Under the pieces are notes generated by a model that did not search any database, was not told the origin of the DNA, and was given only the letters and a program-made list of their open reading frames with translations. From Nitrospirota bacterium (GTDB lineage: Bacteria > Nitrospirota > Thermodesulfovibrionia > UBA6902 > DSMQ01), in contig JACQZD010000046.1 of assembly GCA_016207865.1 (NCBI GenBank), forward strand, positions 1 through 10,408: a DNA stretch of 10,408 nt, written 5' to 3'. Shown here one piece after another: positions 1 through 5,974 of the stretch (its first letter is position 1; every line of letters starts with the position of its first letter). A program made the translations under genes and the position numbers.

Positions 1-1
1 G

Positions 2-1309
2 GTTTATGTGGACCATGGTTTAAGACCCGATGAAACGGCGGCTGAGGGGGAGTTCTGCAGGACGCTTTGCGGCAAACTCGGCGTGGAATTCCATCTGAAG
101 AAAATTGATGTAAGGGAATATGCGGAAGAGGGGAAATTAAACATGCAGGATGCCGCAAGGGAGTTAAGGTATCAGGTGTTTGAAAAACTTTCGCATGAGA
201 TAGCTGCCTCAAAGATTGCCCTCGGACATAATGCGGATGATCAGGCTGAGACATTTTTAATGAGACTGCTCAGGGGCTCAGGGCAAAGGGGTCTTTCCGG
301 CATACCTCCCGTCAGGAGATTAGAGTTAAGAGTTAAGAGTTATGAGTTAAGAGTTATGAGTGAAAAGTTAAAAGTTAATAAAAATATACTTATAATCAGA
401 CCGCTGATTGAGATTGAACGCAGCGATATAGAAAAGTTTCTATTCCAAAACGCTACACTTTTAACTCTTAACTCTTCATTGCCTTTTATAGTTGATTCTT
501 CAAACCTTAAAACAGATTATTTCAGAAACCGGCTGAGGCTTACAGTCATGCCTGAGCTTAAAAAACAAAGCCCTGAGTTTGTCCGAAGCGCCGTCAGGAC
601 TGCCGATGTAATCAGGGAAGAAGATGAGTATCTTGAGCTTGTCGTCACCAAAACGCTGATGAAGCTCGTAAGCAGAAAGGGCAGGGATTCAATTGAACTT
701 TTTCTTGCGCCCCTGGAGAATATTGATAAAGCGCTGCTCAGGAGAGTGCTGAGAAGGGCGGTTGATTCGGTGGAAGGGTTAAGGGGTATTGACTTTATTC
801 ATATTGAAGATGTTATCAGGCTTGTCAAAAAAGGCAGGTCAGGAGACAGGATTTCTCTTCCGAGGGGGATAAGGGTTATTAAGGGATATTCAACGCTTGT
901 TTTTACATCAAAAAATACAGGCCTGAAATTGTCTTCTTGCACGTTTGCGGTTCCCGGGGATTTGGAATTGAAAGAAGCCGGAATTGTCCTCAGGGCACAG
1001 ATGCAGGAAAAAATTCAGGAGGAATTATTTGACAGCAGGTCTTCTGCTGTTTTTGATTTTGAAAAACTACGGCTTCCGCTTGAAGTGCGGGCCAGGGAAA
1101 AAGGCGACTATTTTTATCCTGCAGGATTCGGGAAAAAGAGGAAACTTCAGGATTTCTTTGTTGACAGTAAGATTCCGCGTGACGAAAGGGATGCCGTTCC
1201 GGTCATCATCTCAGGGGAAGACATCATCTGGGTTGTGGGATACAGAACGGACGAGAGGTTCAGCGTTAAAGAAGACACGAAAAGATTTTTGGTTATAAGG
1301 TCAGTTTAA
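2..1309 (+). CDS. tilS: tRNA(Ile)-lysidine synthase TilS, 5' end outside window
   Basis: TilS uses ATP and lysine to convert C34 of the CAU-anticodon tRNA-Ile to lysidine, so that the tRNA reads AUA; it acts in the cytoplasm. The window opens inside the N-terminal PP-loop ATPase domain: the frame reads VYVDHGLRPDE from base 2, and the SGGxDS nucleotide loop, normally some tens of residues earlier, lies off the left edge. Visible motifs are VDHGLRP, the LGHNADDQAETFLMRLLRG helix, RPLIEIERSDI, DSSN...YFRNRLR, and the C-terminal domain with REKGDYFYPAGFGKKRK and DFFVDSKIPRDERD. The GTG at base 8 is an internal Val, not a start. Two in-frame repeat-encoded inserts lie in linkers, one before IIRPLIE (bases 316-378) and one before LPFIVDSSN (bases 461-474). 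The stop overlaps the convergent moeA stop by 9 bases. Identification is secure; activity with the inserts is inferred from the otherwise intact domains. Confidence 0.95.
   Translation, partial: VYVDHGLRPDETAAEGEFCRTLCGKLGVEFHLKKIDVREYAEEGKLNMQDAARELRYQVFEKLSHEIAASKIALGHNADDQAETFLMRLLRGSGQRGLSGIPPVRRLELRVKSYELRVMSEKLKVNKNILIIRPLIEIERSDIEKFLFQNATLLTLNSSLPFIVDSSNLKTDYFRNRLRLTVMPELKKQSPEFVRSAVRTADVIREEDEYLELVVTKTLMKLVSRKGRDSIELFLAPLENIDKALLRRVLRRAVDSVEGLRGIDFIHIEDVIRLVKKGRSGDRISLPRGIRVIKGYSTLVFTSKNTGLKLSSCTFAVPGDLELKEAGIVLRAQMQEKIQEELFDSRSSAVFDFEKLRLPLEVRAREKGDYFYPAGFGKKRKLQDFFVDSKIPRDERDAVPVIISGEDIIWVVGYRTDERFSVKEDTKRFLVIRSV
316..378. repeat. Heptamer tandem array (GAGTTAA family) inside tilS
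   Basis: Eight adjacent 7-mers run from 323 to 378 (GAGTTAA, GAGTTAA, GAGTTAT, GAGTTAA, GAGTTAT, GAGTGAA, AAGTTAA, AAGTTAA). A degenerate GAGATTA at 316 may be a ninth, giving 63 bp. The array is translated as a basic, Leu/Val-rich linker (RLELRVKSYELRV...) that TilS proteins do not normally have at this point. Confidence 0.9.
461..474. repeat. Two inverted heptamers (TTAACTC) inside tilS
   Basis: Two TTAACTC units are the reverse complement of the array at 316-378. Bases 461-475 pair perfectly over 15 bp with 322-336. They encode a short insert (LLTLNSS) between EKFLFQNA and LPFIVDSSN. Native TilS sequence lies between the two arrays, so this is a second insertion and not the other end of one element. 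Confidence 0.8.
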
Positions 1310-2461
1310 AAATCTCACCCGCACCTTTGAGCCTTTTTTTATGAATTCGTCCTCTTCAGGCAGGATAATAAAGCTGTTGGCAAGCATCACCCATCGTGTC
1401 CGCGCCCTCAGAAAATACCTCAAGCCCTTCTTCTTCTCAATGTCTTCTTCAAGAAAGGCATCTGCTTCCTGTCTGTCGTCTGATGTCTGCCCCAGCATTT
1501 TTAGTATTGCAGGCCGTACGAAAAGTTCAAACCCGACCATGCTTGAGACAGGATTTCCCGGAAGCCCGAACACTGGTTTTTCTCCCAGCGTGCTGAATAA
1601 AATCGGCTTGCCCGGACGCATTGCAATCTTCCAGAATTTTATGTCTGCGCCCATCTTTGTCAAGACATCTTTTACAATGTCATAGTCTCCCATAGAAACG
1701 CCGCCCGAGGTGAGGATCAAATCACATACGAGTGCAGATTCAATTTTCTCTCTGAGATCTTCGGATTCATCTCTGGCAATCCCTATGTTTACGGGAATCC
1801 CGCCGTAGCTTAAAATCTGGCTGTATAAAGCATAAGTATTTGAAGTGCGGACCTTCCCCTTCGGGGTCTCCTCATCTGCGTCAACCAATTCATCGCCTGT
1901 GGCTAAAATAGCAACCCTCGGTTTCCTTGCAACTGCCGCTTTTGTGATGCCTAAAGCCGCAAGCATTCCTGTGTGCGCTGCCTTAAGCAGGGTTCCTTTT
2001 TGTATTACCAGTTCACCTTTCTTAATGTCCTCGCCCGCTCTTCGGATGTTTTCTCCCGGCGCTGTCTCTTTAAATATTTTTACTTCAGCCTTCAACCCTC
2101 TGCCTTCAGCCTTTTCAGTATCCTCAACCATTATTACAGAGTCAGCGCCCTCAGGCATCGGCGCGCCTGTCATAATCTTTATCGCCTGTCCGCTTTTTAT
2201 ACCTAAGGAACTCATCATGCCGGCCCTTAGTTCCTCAAGGACCTCTAATTTACATGGCGGCTCAGGTGAGGCGCTTTTTGTGTCACCGGACCTGAGGGCA
2301 TAACCGTCCATTGCAGAATTATCAAATGCGGGAATATCAGAATTACTGAAGATGTCCTGCTGCAGTACTCTGCCGGATGCGTTTGCAAGGCTGATAGTTT
2401 CTGAATCTAAGGCTTGAACGGAATTTAATATTATTTTTAAGGCTTCATCAACTTTAATCAT
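1301..2461 (-). CDS. moeA: Molybdopterin molybdenumtransferase MoeA
   Basis: MoeA inserts molybdate into adenylylated molybdopterin in the last step of molybdenum cofactor synthesis. The 386-residue protein begins MIKVDEAL and is close to the usual family length. It carries ASGRVL (28-33), the PAFDNSAMDGYA signature (44-55, with D52 in the active-site DGYA), MTGAPMPEGAD, GENIRRAGEDI, the ATGDELV and TSGGVSMGDYD segments of the MPT-binding domain, and MRPGKP...GLPGNPVSS, followed by a C-terminal domain. The frame is open 41 codons upstream to 2584, but that extension is Cys-rich, repeat-derived and unlike the family, so the ATG at 2461 is preferred. No Shine-Dalgarno sequence precedes it; a perfect TATAAT lies 7 bases upstream, which would give an almost leaderless mRNA. 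A heptamer array at 2084-2118 encodes about residues 115-126 (near EKAEGRGLKAE). The gene converges on tilS with overlapping stops. Confidence 0.95.
   Translation of the reverse strand: MIKVDEALKIILNSVQALDSETISLANASGRVLQQDIFSNSDIPAFDNSAMDGYALRSGDTKSASPEPPCKLEVLEELRAGMMSSLGIKSGQAIKIMTGAPMPEGADSVIMVEDTEKAEGRGLKAEVKIFKETAPGENIRRAGEDIKKGELVIQKGTLLKAAHTGMLAALGITKAAVARKPRVAILATGDELVDADEETPKGKVRTSNTYALYSQILSYGGIPVNIGIARDESEDLREKIESALVCDLILTSGGVSMGDYDIVKDVLTKMGADIKFWKIAMRPGKPILFSTLGEKPVFGLPGNPVSSMVGFELFVRPAILKMLGQTSDDRQEADAFLEEDIEKKKGLRYFLRARTRWVMLANSFIILPEEDEFIKKGSKVRVRFLN
2084..2118. repeat. Heptamer array (TTCAGCC / GGCTGAA family) inside moeA
   Basis: The + strand reads TTCAGCC, TTCAACC, CTCTGCC, TTCAGCC, TTTTCAG: five units at a strict 7-nt step. 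On the coding strand it gives the AEGRGLKAE segment between the VEDT and PGENIRR blocks of MoeA. It shares the period of the other arrays in the window but has a different motif. Confidence 0.7.
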
Positions 2462-2468
2462 GGGCGGT

Positions 2469-2474
2469 ATTATA
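2469..2474 (-). promoter_or_regulatory. Possible -10 box of moeA
   Basis: The minus strand has a perfect TATAAT that ends 7 bases before the moeA ATG. A -35 match at 17-nt spacing is poor (AGGACT). If used, transcription would begin at or next to the start codon, in keeping with the missing ribosome-binding site. It may be chance in AT-rich sequence. Confidence 0.3.
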
Positions 2475-2539
2475 ACATAATTACAATCCTGAGTCCTTTT
2501 TGCATCACTGCAATGGCATAAAAAACACAGTTTGACTGC

Positions 2540-2570
2540 AGTGAACCAGGGAACGGGAAACAGTGAACAG
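2540..2570. repeat. Degenerate heptamer array (AGTGAAC family)
   Basis: AGTGAAC, CAGGGAAC, GGGAAAC, AGTGAAC, AG: steps of 7, 8 and 7 nt. Its reverse complement (ACTGTTC-like) is the motif found in the spoIID signal-peptide array at 8956-8990. It lies upstream of moeA and could be read as an unlikely N-terminal extension of that gene. Confidence 0.75.
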
Positions 2571-2590
2571 TCCGTGTAACTCATTAATTT

Positions 2591-2618
2591 TTAACTCTTA
2601 ACTCTTAACTCTTAACTC
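2591..2618. repeat. Four perfect TTAACTC heptamers
   Basis: Four exact tandem copies of TTAACTC, the inverse of the GAGTTAA units in tilS and before ruvB. The array lies in the spacer between divergent moeA and the porin, right next to the AGTGAAC array. From 2619 to 2749 I see no gene or clear site apart from a small inverted repeat (CATGT / ACATG near 2645-2660) and AT-rich sequence. Confidence 0.92.
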
Positions 2619-2749
2619 TTCTTTATGAACTCGCCCGTTTATTGCATGTCTTTACATGAGGATTGTTCTTTCTTAAAAAAATATAAACAGGAATTGCAGA
2701 TTTTCATTTTGTCATAACTGTATAAGTTTCTTTAAGATTTATTTTTTTC

Positions 2750-2778
2750 TTGACAAAGCATGTAAATGATGTTATAAA
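2750..2778 (+). promoter_or_regulatory. Sigma70-type promoter of the porin gene
   Basis: A perfect TTGACA (2750-2755), a 17-nt spacer and TATAAA (2773-2778, one mismatch) form a near-consensus promoter. Transcription should start near 2785, leaving a leader of about 187 nt before the porin ATG. The strength fits an abundant outer-membrane protein. Confidence 0.8.
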
Positions 2779-2784
2779 TTTAGA

Positions 2785-2971
2785 AATTATATGGTTCCCT
2801 ATGGTTATATATAAGGGAATTAAACATACAGCACGGTTAAATAAATTATTTTTTAAAAAAGAAAAAAAGGGGGGGTGGTAGCCGGAGAAAAAAAGCTCAT
2901 CACAAATCCCAGGTTTCGGGAAATGTTTTTTCAGCATTTATTATAAAACCAATAACAAAGGAGGTTGTTTA
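2785..2971 (+). promoter_or_regulatory. Long 5' leader of the porin mRNA with A7/G7 tract
   Basis: No gene is supported in this stretch. It holds a repeated TATGGTT pair (2790-2796, 2800-2806), a 6-bp stem TTCCCT/AGGGAA (2795-2800, 2814-2819), a homopolymer block of seven A and seven G (2862-2875), and a possible CCC/GGG hairpin near 2908-2922. It ends in a strong AAAGGAGG (2957-2964), 7 bases before the ATG. I recognise no known riboswitch; a structured or slippage-prone regulatory leader is inference. Confidence 0.45.
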
Positions 2972-4453
2972 ATGAAAAGGTCGTTAATAGTAATTTTGGG
3001 TTTGATGTTTGTTTTAGGAATTACAGCAAGCGCCTTTGCAATTCATTCTGAGATTCCGTCAGAGACACAGGCAATTGTAGCAAAGGGCGCAACCCAGATA
3101 ACACTGGGCGGTGAGTTGAGGTTCAGAGGTGAGACAAGAAACAACACAACGGATTTTAACGGCGGTCAGGGAGACCATATAAATTCCTATGACGGCAGGG
3201 TAAGACTTAATGTTCAGGCAGATGTAAGTAAGAACACAACAGGTTACGTACAGATTGAAACCGGTGATGAAGATGCTGACACAGCAGATACATATACATG
3301 GGGTGCAGGAGGGTCAGACGGAAAGGGTATGTATGGCGAAGGTAACGGCAAAAGAGGCGACCTTACGCTTCTGCAGGCATGGATACAGTCAAAGAATGTC
3401 GTAGGACCTATCGGGATAAAAGTAGGTCATATGCCGGTAAAGCTCGGCAACGGCTTATTCCTTGACCATTCAAGGCTCGGCGATGACGCCATTATGTTAT
3501 TCGCAAGTCCTTCAAAAGACCTTGAAATCGCAGTTGTAAACGCAAAAGCCACTGAAGGCAATACGGGATCAACAGGCGGTTCAACGACAGTAGACAGTAC
3601 AGGAAACCCCCAGACTTATACTACTGTCGGTTATACATCAGGCAGTGACGATACGGATGTTTATGCCGGACTCATCACCTATAAAGGGACCGGATTTAGT
3701 TTAGGCGCAGATGTGACATATCTGGTTGACCAGAATGCAGCGGCAAATGGCCTCACACTCTGGAACTATGGGGTAAGGATGGATTCCAAGGCCGGCCCTC
3801 TCGGATTCAAATTTGACGTAGAATACCAGAGAGGCCTTGCAAAGAATATAACAAACAGCCCGGCAGGAATAGCTGCTGGTGATACAGAATACAATGGCTA
3901 TGCAATGCTTGCAGGCGTTAATTATACTATGGATAATTTAACGTTAGATGCAGAAATTGCACGCGGCAGCGGTGACGGCGACAGTAATAACGACGAAGTC
4001 AATACATTTCAAACTGCGCAGGGCAATTCCCAGCATTATACCTATGTCTATGAATACAGGACAAGGTCTGCCGGCGTAAATGGACCGGTAGCAGGCAAAT
4101 CAGGAATGGGAGCCATGAATACCGGTATTGCCAATACAACATACTACAAAGTGGGCGCAGCATTAAAGGCTTCAAAAGACCTGTCACTGAATCTTAACTT
4201 ATATCGTTTGTCAGCTACAAAACCTGTATCTACAACTAACTCTAATTCTTATTCAAATGATGAAATTGGTGATGAAGTTGATGTAAAGATGACCTATCAG
4301 CTTGATAAGAATCTTGTTTATTTTGTTGAAGGCGGTTATCTTATGGCAGGGGATATCTGGAGGAATCAGATGGACGCACCAGTATGCGGTACTTGCCAGA
4401 CTGATCCGAATGATGCTTATGCATTAAGGCACGGAGTAACACTCAGCTTCTAA
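2972..4453 (+). CDS. Outer-membrane beta-barrel porin
   Basis: This 493-residue secreted protein is predicted to form a barrel in the outer membrane and pass small solutes. A Sec signal peptide has a KR start, a hydrophobic core and a likely cut after AFA (residue 23). The mature protein opens with a short polar segment, then GGELRFRGETRNN, followed by many alternating strands rich in Gly, Thr, Asn, Asp and aromatic residues. It ends LRHGVTLSF, the terminal Phe expected for BAM-assembled proteins. The RGDLTLLQAWIQSKN...GHMPVKLGNGLFLDH region resembles alginate-export/porin-like families, but the substrate cannot be told. A Gly/Ser/Thr-rich stretch near 195-225 is probably a surface loop. The only two cysteines form CGTC (472-475) in the last loop. 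It has its own strong promoter and terminator, so it is monocistronic. Confidence 0.85.
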   Translation: MKRSLIVILGLMFVLGITASAFAIHSEIPSETQAIVAKGATQITLGGELRFRGETRNNTTDFNGGQGDHINSYDGRVRLNVQADVSKNTTGYVQIETGDEDADTADTYTWGAGGSDGKGMYGEGNGKRGDLTLLQAWIQSKNVVGPIGIKVGHMPVKLGNGLFLDHSRLGDDAIMLFASPSKDLEIAVVNAKATEGNTGSTGGSTTVDSTGNPQTYTTVGYTSGSDDTDVYAGLITYKGTGFSLGADVTYLVDQNAAANGLTLWNYGVRMDSKAGPLGFKFDVEYQRGLAKNITNSPAGIAAGDTEYNGYAMLAGVNYTMDNLTLDAEIARGSGDGDSNNDEVNTFQTAQGNSQHYTYVYEYRTRSAGVNGPVAGKSGMGAMNTGIANTTYYKVGAALKASKDLSLNLNLYRLSATKPVSTTNSNSYSNDEIGDEVDVKMTYQLDKNLVYFVEGGYLMAGDIWRNQMDAPVCGTCQTDPNDAYALRHGVTLSF

Positions 4454-4475
4454 GAGGCAGAAGTTGCGAAACTGA

Positions 4476-4499
4476 GAAGTTAAGAAGTTAAGAATGAAA
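4476..4499. repeat. Octamer array (GAAGTTAA) after the porin
   Basis: GAAGTTAA, GAAGTTAA, GAATGAAA at a step of 8, a relative of the GAGTTAA family with one extra base. It lies between the porin stop and the terminator, overlapping the foot of the hairpin. Confidence 0.7.
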
Positions 4500-4527
4500 G
4501 GCGTTCCGAGAATTCGGAACGCCTTTC
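4496..4527 (+). terminator. Hairpin terminator of the porin
   Basis: A perfect 14-bp stem (GAAAGGCGTTCCGA / TCGGAACGCCTTTC) closes a GAAT tetraloop, with a weak T-rich run after it. It starts 43 bases after the porin stop. A-rich sequence on the 5' side would also allow function in the opposite direction. Confidence 0.85.
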
Positions 4528-4530
4528 TTA

Positions 4531-4560
4531 TTGCCTTTCTATAAAGTTATCGCTTATAAT
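4531..4560 (+). promoter_or_regulatory. Promoter candidate for the yebC-ruvCAB-queH cluster
   Basis: TTGCCT (4531-4536, four of six consensus bases), an 18-nt spacer and a perfect TATAAT (4555-4560). It lies right after the porin terminator and upstream of the repeats that cover the old yebC start, so it is the natural entry point for the downstream operon. Confidence 0.55.
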
Positions 4561-4578
4561 TTGCATTAATTTAAAAGA

Positions 4579-4628
4579 CGAGATTGCTTCTGCCCCGATA
4601 AATCGTGGCATTGCAATGACGTCATTGC
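4579..4628. repeat. Dispersed repeat remnant ending in a 16-bp palindrome
   Basis: The segment starts CGAGATTGCTTC and ends in GCAATGACGTCATTGC (4613-4628), a perfect palindrome. The CGAGATTGCTTC...GCAATGACG layout looks like a common bacterial intergenic repeat. The palindrome reads as two copies joined head to head. The ATG at 4616 that opens the yebC frame lies inside it. Confidence 0.5.
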
Positions 4629-5443
4629 GGACTGGGAAACCTTATCTTGTTCTGTCATTCCCGCAGGTAGTTAGCGGGAATCCAGAAATTTTTATAAGGG
4701 ACTGGATTCCTGCCTTCGCAGGAATGACATTATTGCTTATTGACTCAAAGAGGGGCAAGCTTTTCTCCAGAATTTCAAAAGAGATAATTGTAGCCGCCAA
4801 AATGGGCGGCGGCGACCCTAATGCAAACTCACGTCTTAGATTTGCGATTGAAAAGTCAAAGGAAGCAAACATGCCTGCTGATAACATCAAGCGCGCAATC
4901 CAAAGGGGCACCGGAGAGCTTCCGGGCATATCCTATGAAGAGATTATTTATGAGGGGTATGGTCCGGGCGGAGTTGCATTGATGATTGAAAGCCTGACTG
5001 ACAACAAAAACAGGACTATCGGCGAGATAAGGCATGTCATGTCCAAAAACGGCGGCAACATTGGAGAGACAGGCTGTGTCTCGTGGATGTTTGACAAGAA
5101 AGGCTATATACTTGTGGACAAAAAGCAGTCTGATGAGGATGCGCTGATGTCTCTGGCTCTTGACGCAGGCGCTGAAGACATGAAGAACGATCCGGGGGAG
5201 GATAACTATGAGATTATCGCAGCGCCCGAGGATTTGAAAAAAGTAAAGGATGCAATTGAAAAGGCAAATATAAAGACTAATCTTGCTGAAATTACTATGC
5301 TTCCCAAAAACTATGTAAAACTTGAGGCAAAGGATGCGGCGCAGATGCTCAGATTAATGGAAGCCCTTGAAGACCATGATGACGTGCAGAATGTCTATGC
5401 AAATTTTGATATCCCGGATGAAATAGCGGCAAAGGCAGAATAG
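4616..5443 (+). CDS. yebC: YebC/PmpR (TACO1) family protein with replaced N-terminus
   Basis: YebC-family proteins are described as DNA-binding regulators and, like mitochondrial TACO1, as translation factors that help ribosomes on difficult (proline-rich) sequences. From residue 43 the match is complete: DSKRGKLFSRISKEIIVAAK, GGGDPNANSRLRFAIEKSK, NMPADNIKRAIQRGTGE, YEGYGPGGVA, TDNKNRT, NGGNIGETGCVSWMF, and a final acidic domain. Family members start MAGHSKWANIKHRKAA just before D[AS]KRGK. Those roughly 17 conserved basic codons are absent, and repeat DNA (4579-4729) fills the space. The frame is open to ATG 4616 and also has ATG 4724 (residue 37); neither has a convincing ribosome-binding site. 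The product is therefore either a fusion, a shortened protein or not made. Its position before ruvC is the usual one. Confidence 0.85.
   Translation: MTSLRTGKPYLVLSFPQVVSGNPEIFIRDWIPAFAGMTLLLIDSKRGKLFSRISKEIIVAAKMGGGDPNANSRLRFAIEKSKEANMPADNIKRAIQRGTGELPGISYEEIIYEGYGPGGVALMIESLTDNKNRTIGEIRHVMSKNGGNIGETGCVSWMFDKKGYILVDKKQSDEDALMSLALDAGAEDMKNDPGEDNYEIIAAPEDLKKVKDAIEKANIKTNLAEITMLPKNYVKLEAKDAAQMLRLMEALEDHDDVQNVYANFDIPDEIAAKAE
4653..4729. repeat. Palindromic MITE-like element at the yebC 5' end
   Basis: Outer arms TGTCATTCC / GGAATGACA (4653-4661, 4721-4729) and inner arms GGAATCCAG / CTGGATTCC (4677-4685, 4702-4710) are perfect inverted repeats, with a further CCCGC/GCGGG hairpin in the left half. 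Read in frame it gives the recognisable repeat peptide NPEIF...DWIPAFAGMT. A second copy lies at 9896-9976. Confidence 0.85.
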
Positions 5444-5445
5444 AA

Positions 5446-5469
5446 TTTAGCCACTGACTAACACAGACT
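5446..5469. repeat. Left boundary repeat of the GxxExxY insertion
   Basis: TTTAGCCAC followed by a TGACTAACACAGACT tail. Bases 5452-5468 (CACTGACTAACACAGAC) are the exact reverse complement of 5934-5950. The full 24-base unit also recurs as an imperfect direct copy at 5874-5897. It begins 3 bases after the yebC stop. Confidence 0.88.
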
Positions 5470-5474
5470 TTTTC

Positions 5475-5846
5475 ATGGAGAAAAATTTTTTATATGAAGA
5501 TGTAACAGAGAAAATTATCAGATGTTTTTATAATGTTTATGATGAATTAGGAAGCGGCTTTTTAGAATCAGTATATGAAAAAGCTTTAATGATTGAATTG
5601 GAAGGTATAGGACTAAGAGCCGATAACCAAAAAAGTTTAAATGTATTGTATAAAAATCACTTGGTAGGAGAATTTAAAGCAGATATTATAGTTGAGGACA
5701 AGATAATTATTGAAATTAAGGCGGTAAATAATCTAATATCACAATATGAAGCTCAACTAATAAATTACCTAAAAGCTACAGGAATAAAGGTGGGTTTATT
5801 GGTGAATTTCGGAGTTAAATTAGAATTTAAAAGAAGAATATTTTAA
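5475..5846 (+). CDS. GxxExxY family protein, PD-(D/E)XK nuclease-like
   Basis: This small 123-residue protein has the GFLESVY signature (GxxExxY) after YNVYDELGS, and a later FKADIIVEDKIIIEIKA that has the D...ExK arrangement of PD-(D/E)XK nuclease folds. NNLISQYEAQLINYLKATG and VGLLVNFG are also typical of the family. Its cellular job is unknown; nuclease activity is inferred from the motif only. Length is normal, so it looks intact. Its base composition is clearly more AT-rich than yebC and ruvC, and it interrupts the usual yebC-ruvC pair. Perfect 17-bp inverted repeats bound it, with the left one ending 6 bases before the ATG, leaving no Shine-Dalgarno site. All this points to an acquired, possibly mobile, unit. 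Confidence 0.85.
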   Translation: MEKNFLYEDVTEKIIRCFYNVYDELGSGFLESVYEKALMIELEGIGLRADNQKSLNVLYKNHLVGEFKADIIVEDKIIIEIKAVNNLISQYEAQLINYLKATGIKVGLLVNFGVKLEFKRRIF

Positions 5847-5873
5847 TCAGTGGAAGAGCAAAAAAAAAGAGAG

Positions 5874-5963
5874 TTTAGCCACAGGCGGATACAGACTAAA
5901 AAAAAGATTAAGGCTTTTAAAAATATTTACGATGTCTGTGTTAGTCAGTGAAAGTCTGTGGCG
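5874..5963. repeat. Right boundary repeats of the GxxExxY insertion
   Basis: The segment contains a direct imperfect copy of the left unit (5874-5897), an A/T-rich middle, then the inverted copy (GTCTGTGTTAGTCAGTG, 5934-5950) and AGTCTGTGGCG (5953-5963). GCCACAG/CTGTGGC (5878-5884, 5956-5962) can close a hairpin. It ends 11 bases before the ruvC ATG, so it supplies whatever serves as the ruvC leader. Confidence 0.85.
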
Positions 5964-5974
5964 AAATAATTTAA

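Noticed and set aside
2462..2584. N-terminal extension of moeA to an ATG at 2584.
   Set aside because: The added residues are encoded by a repeat array and match no MoeA feature, while the ATG at 2461 gives a normal start.
2865..2905. GGTAGCCGGAG in the porin leader resembles part of a c-di-GMP-I (GEMM) riboswitch.
   Set aside because: The GGGCAAACC and ACGCAAAGCC core segments are absent, so the likeness is only local.
2704..2937. A 77-codon open frame on the minus strand in the porin leader.
   Set aside because: It covers the promoter and homopolymer tract, has no family features and no ribosome-binding site. It is best explained as chance.
4642..4929. Minus-strand frame carrying VIPAKAGIQ across the yebC 5' end.
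   Set aside because: It is the well-known translation of the palindromic repeat on its other strand, followed by antisense of yebC.
4616..5443. yebC as an outright pseudogene.
   Set aside because: No frameshift or internal stop exists and the frame stays open to a start codon. Loss of function is possible but not shown, so it is kept as a CDS with an altered start.
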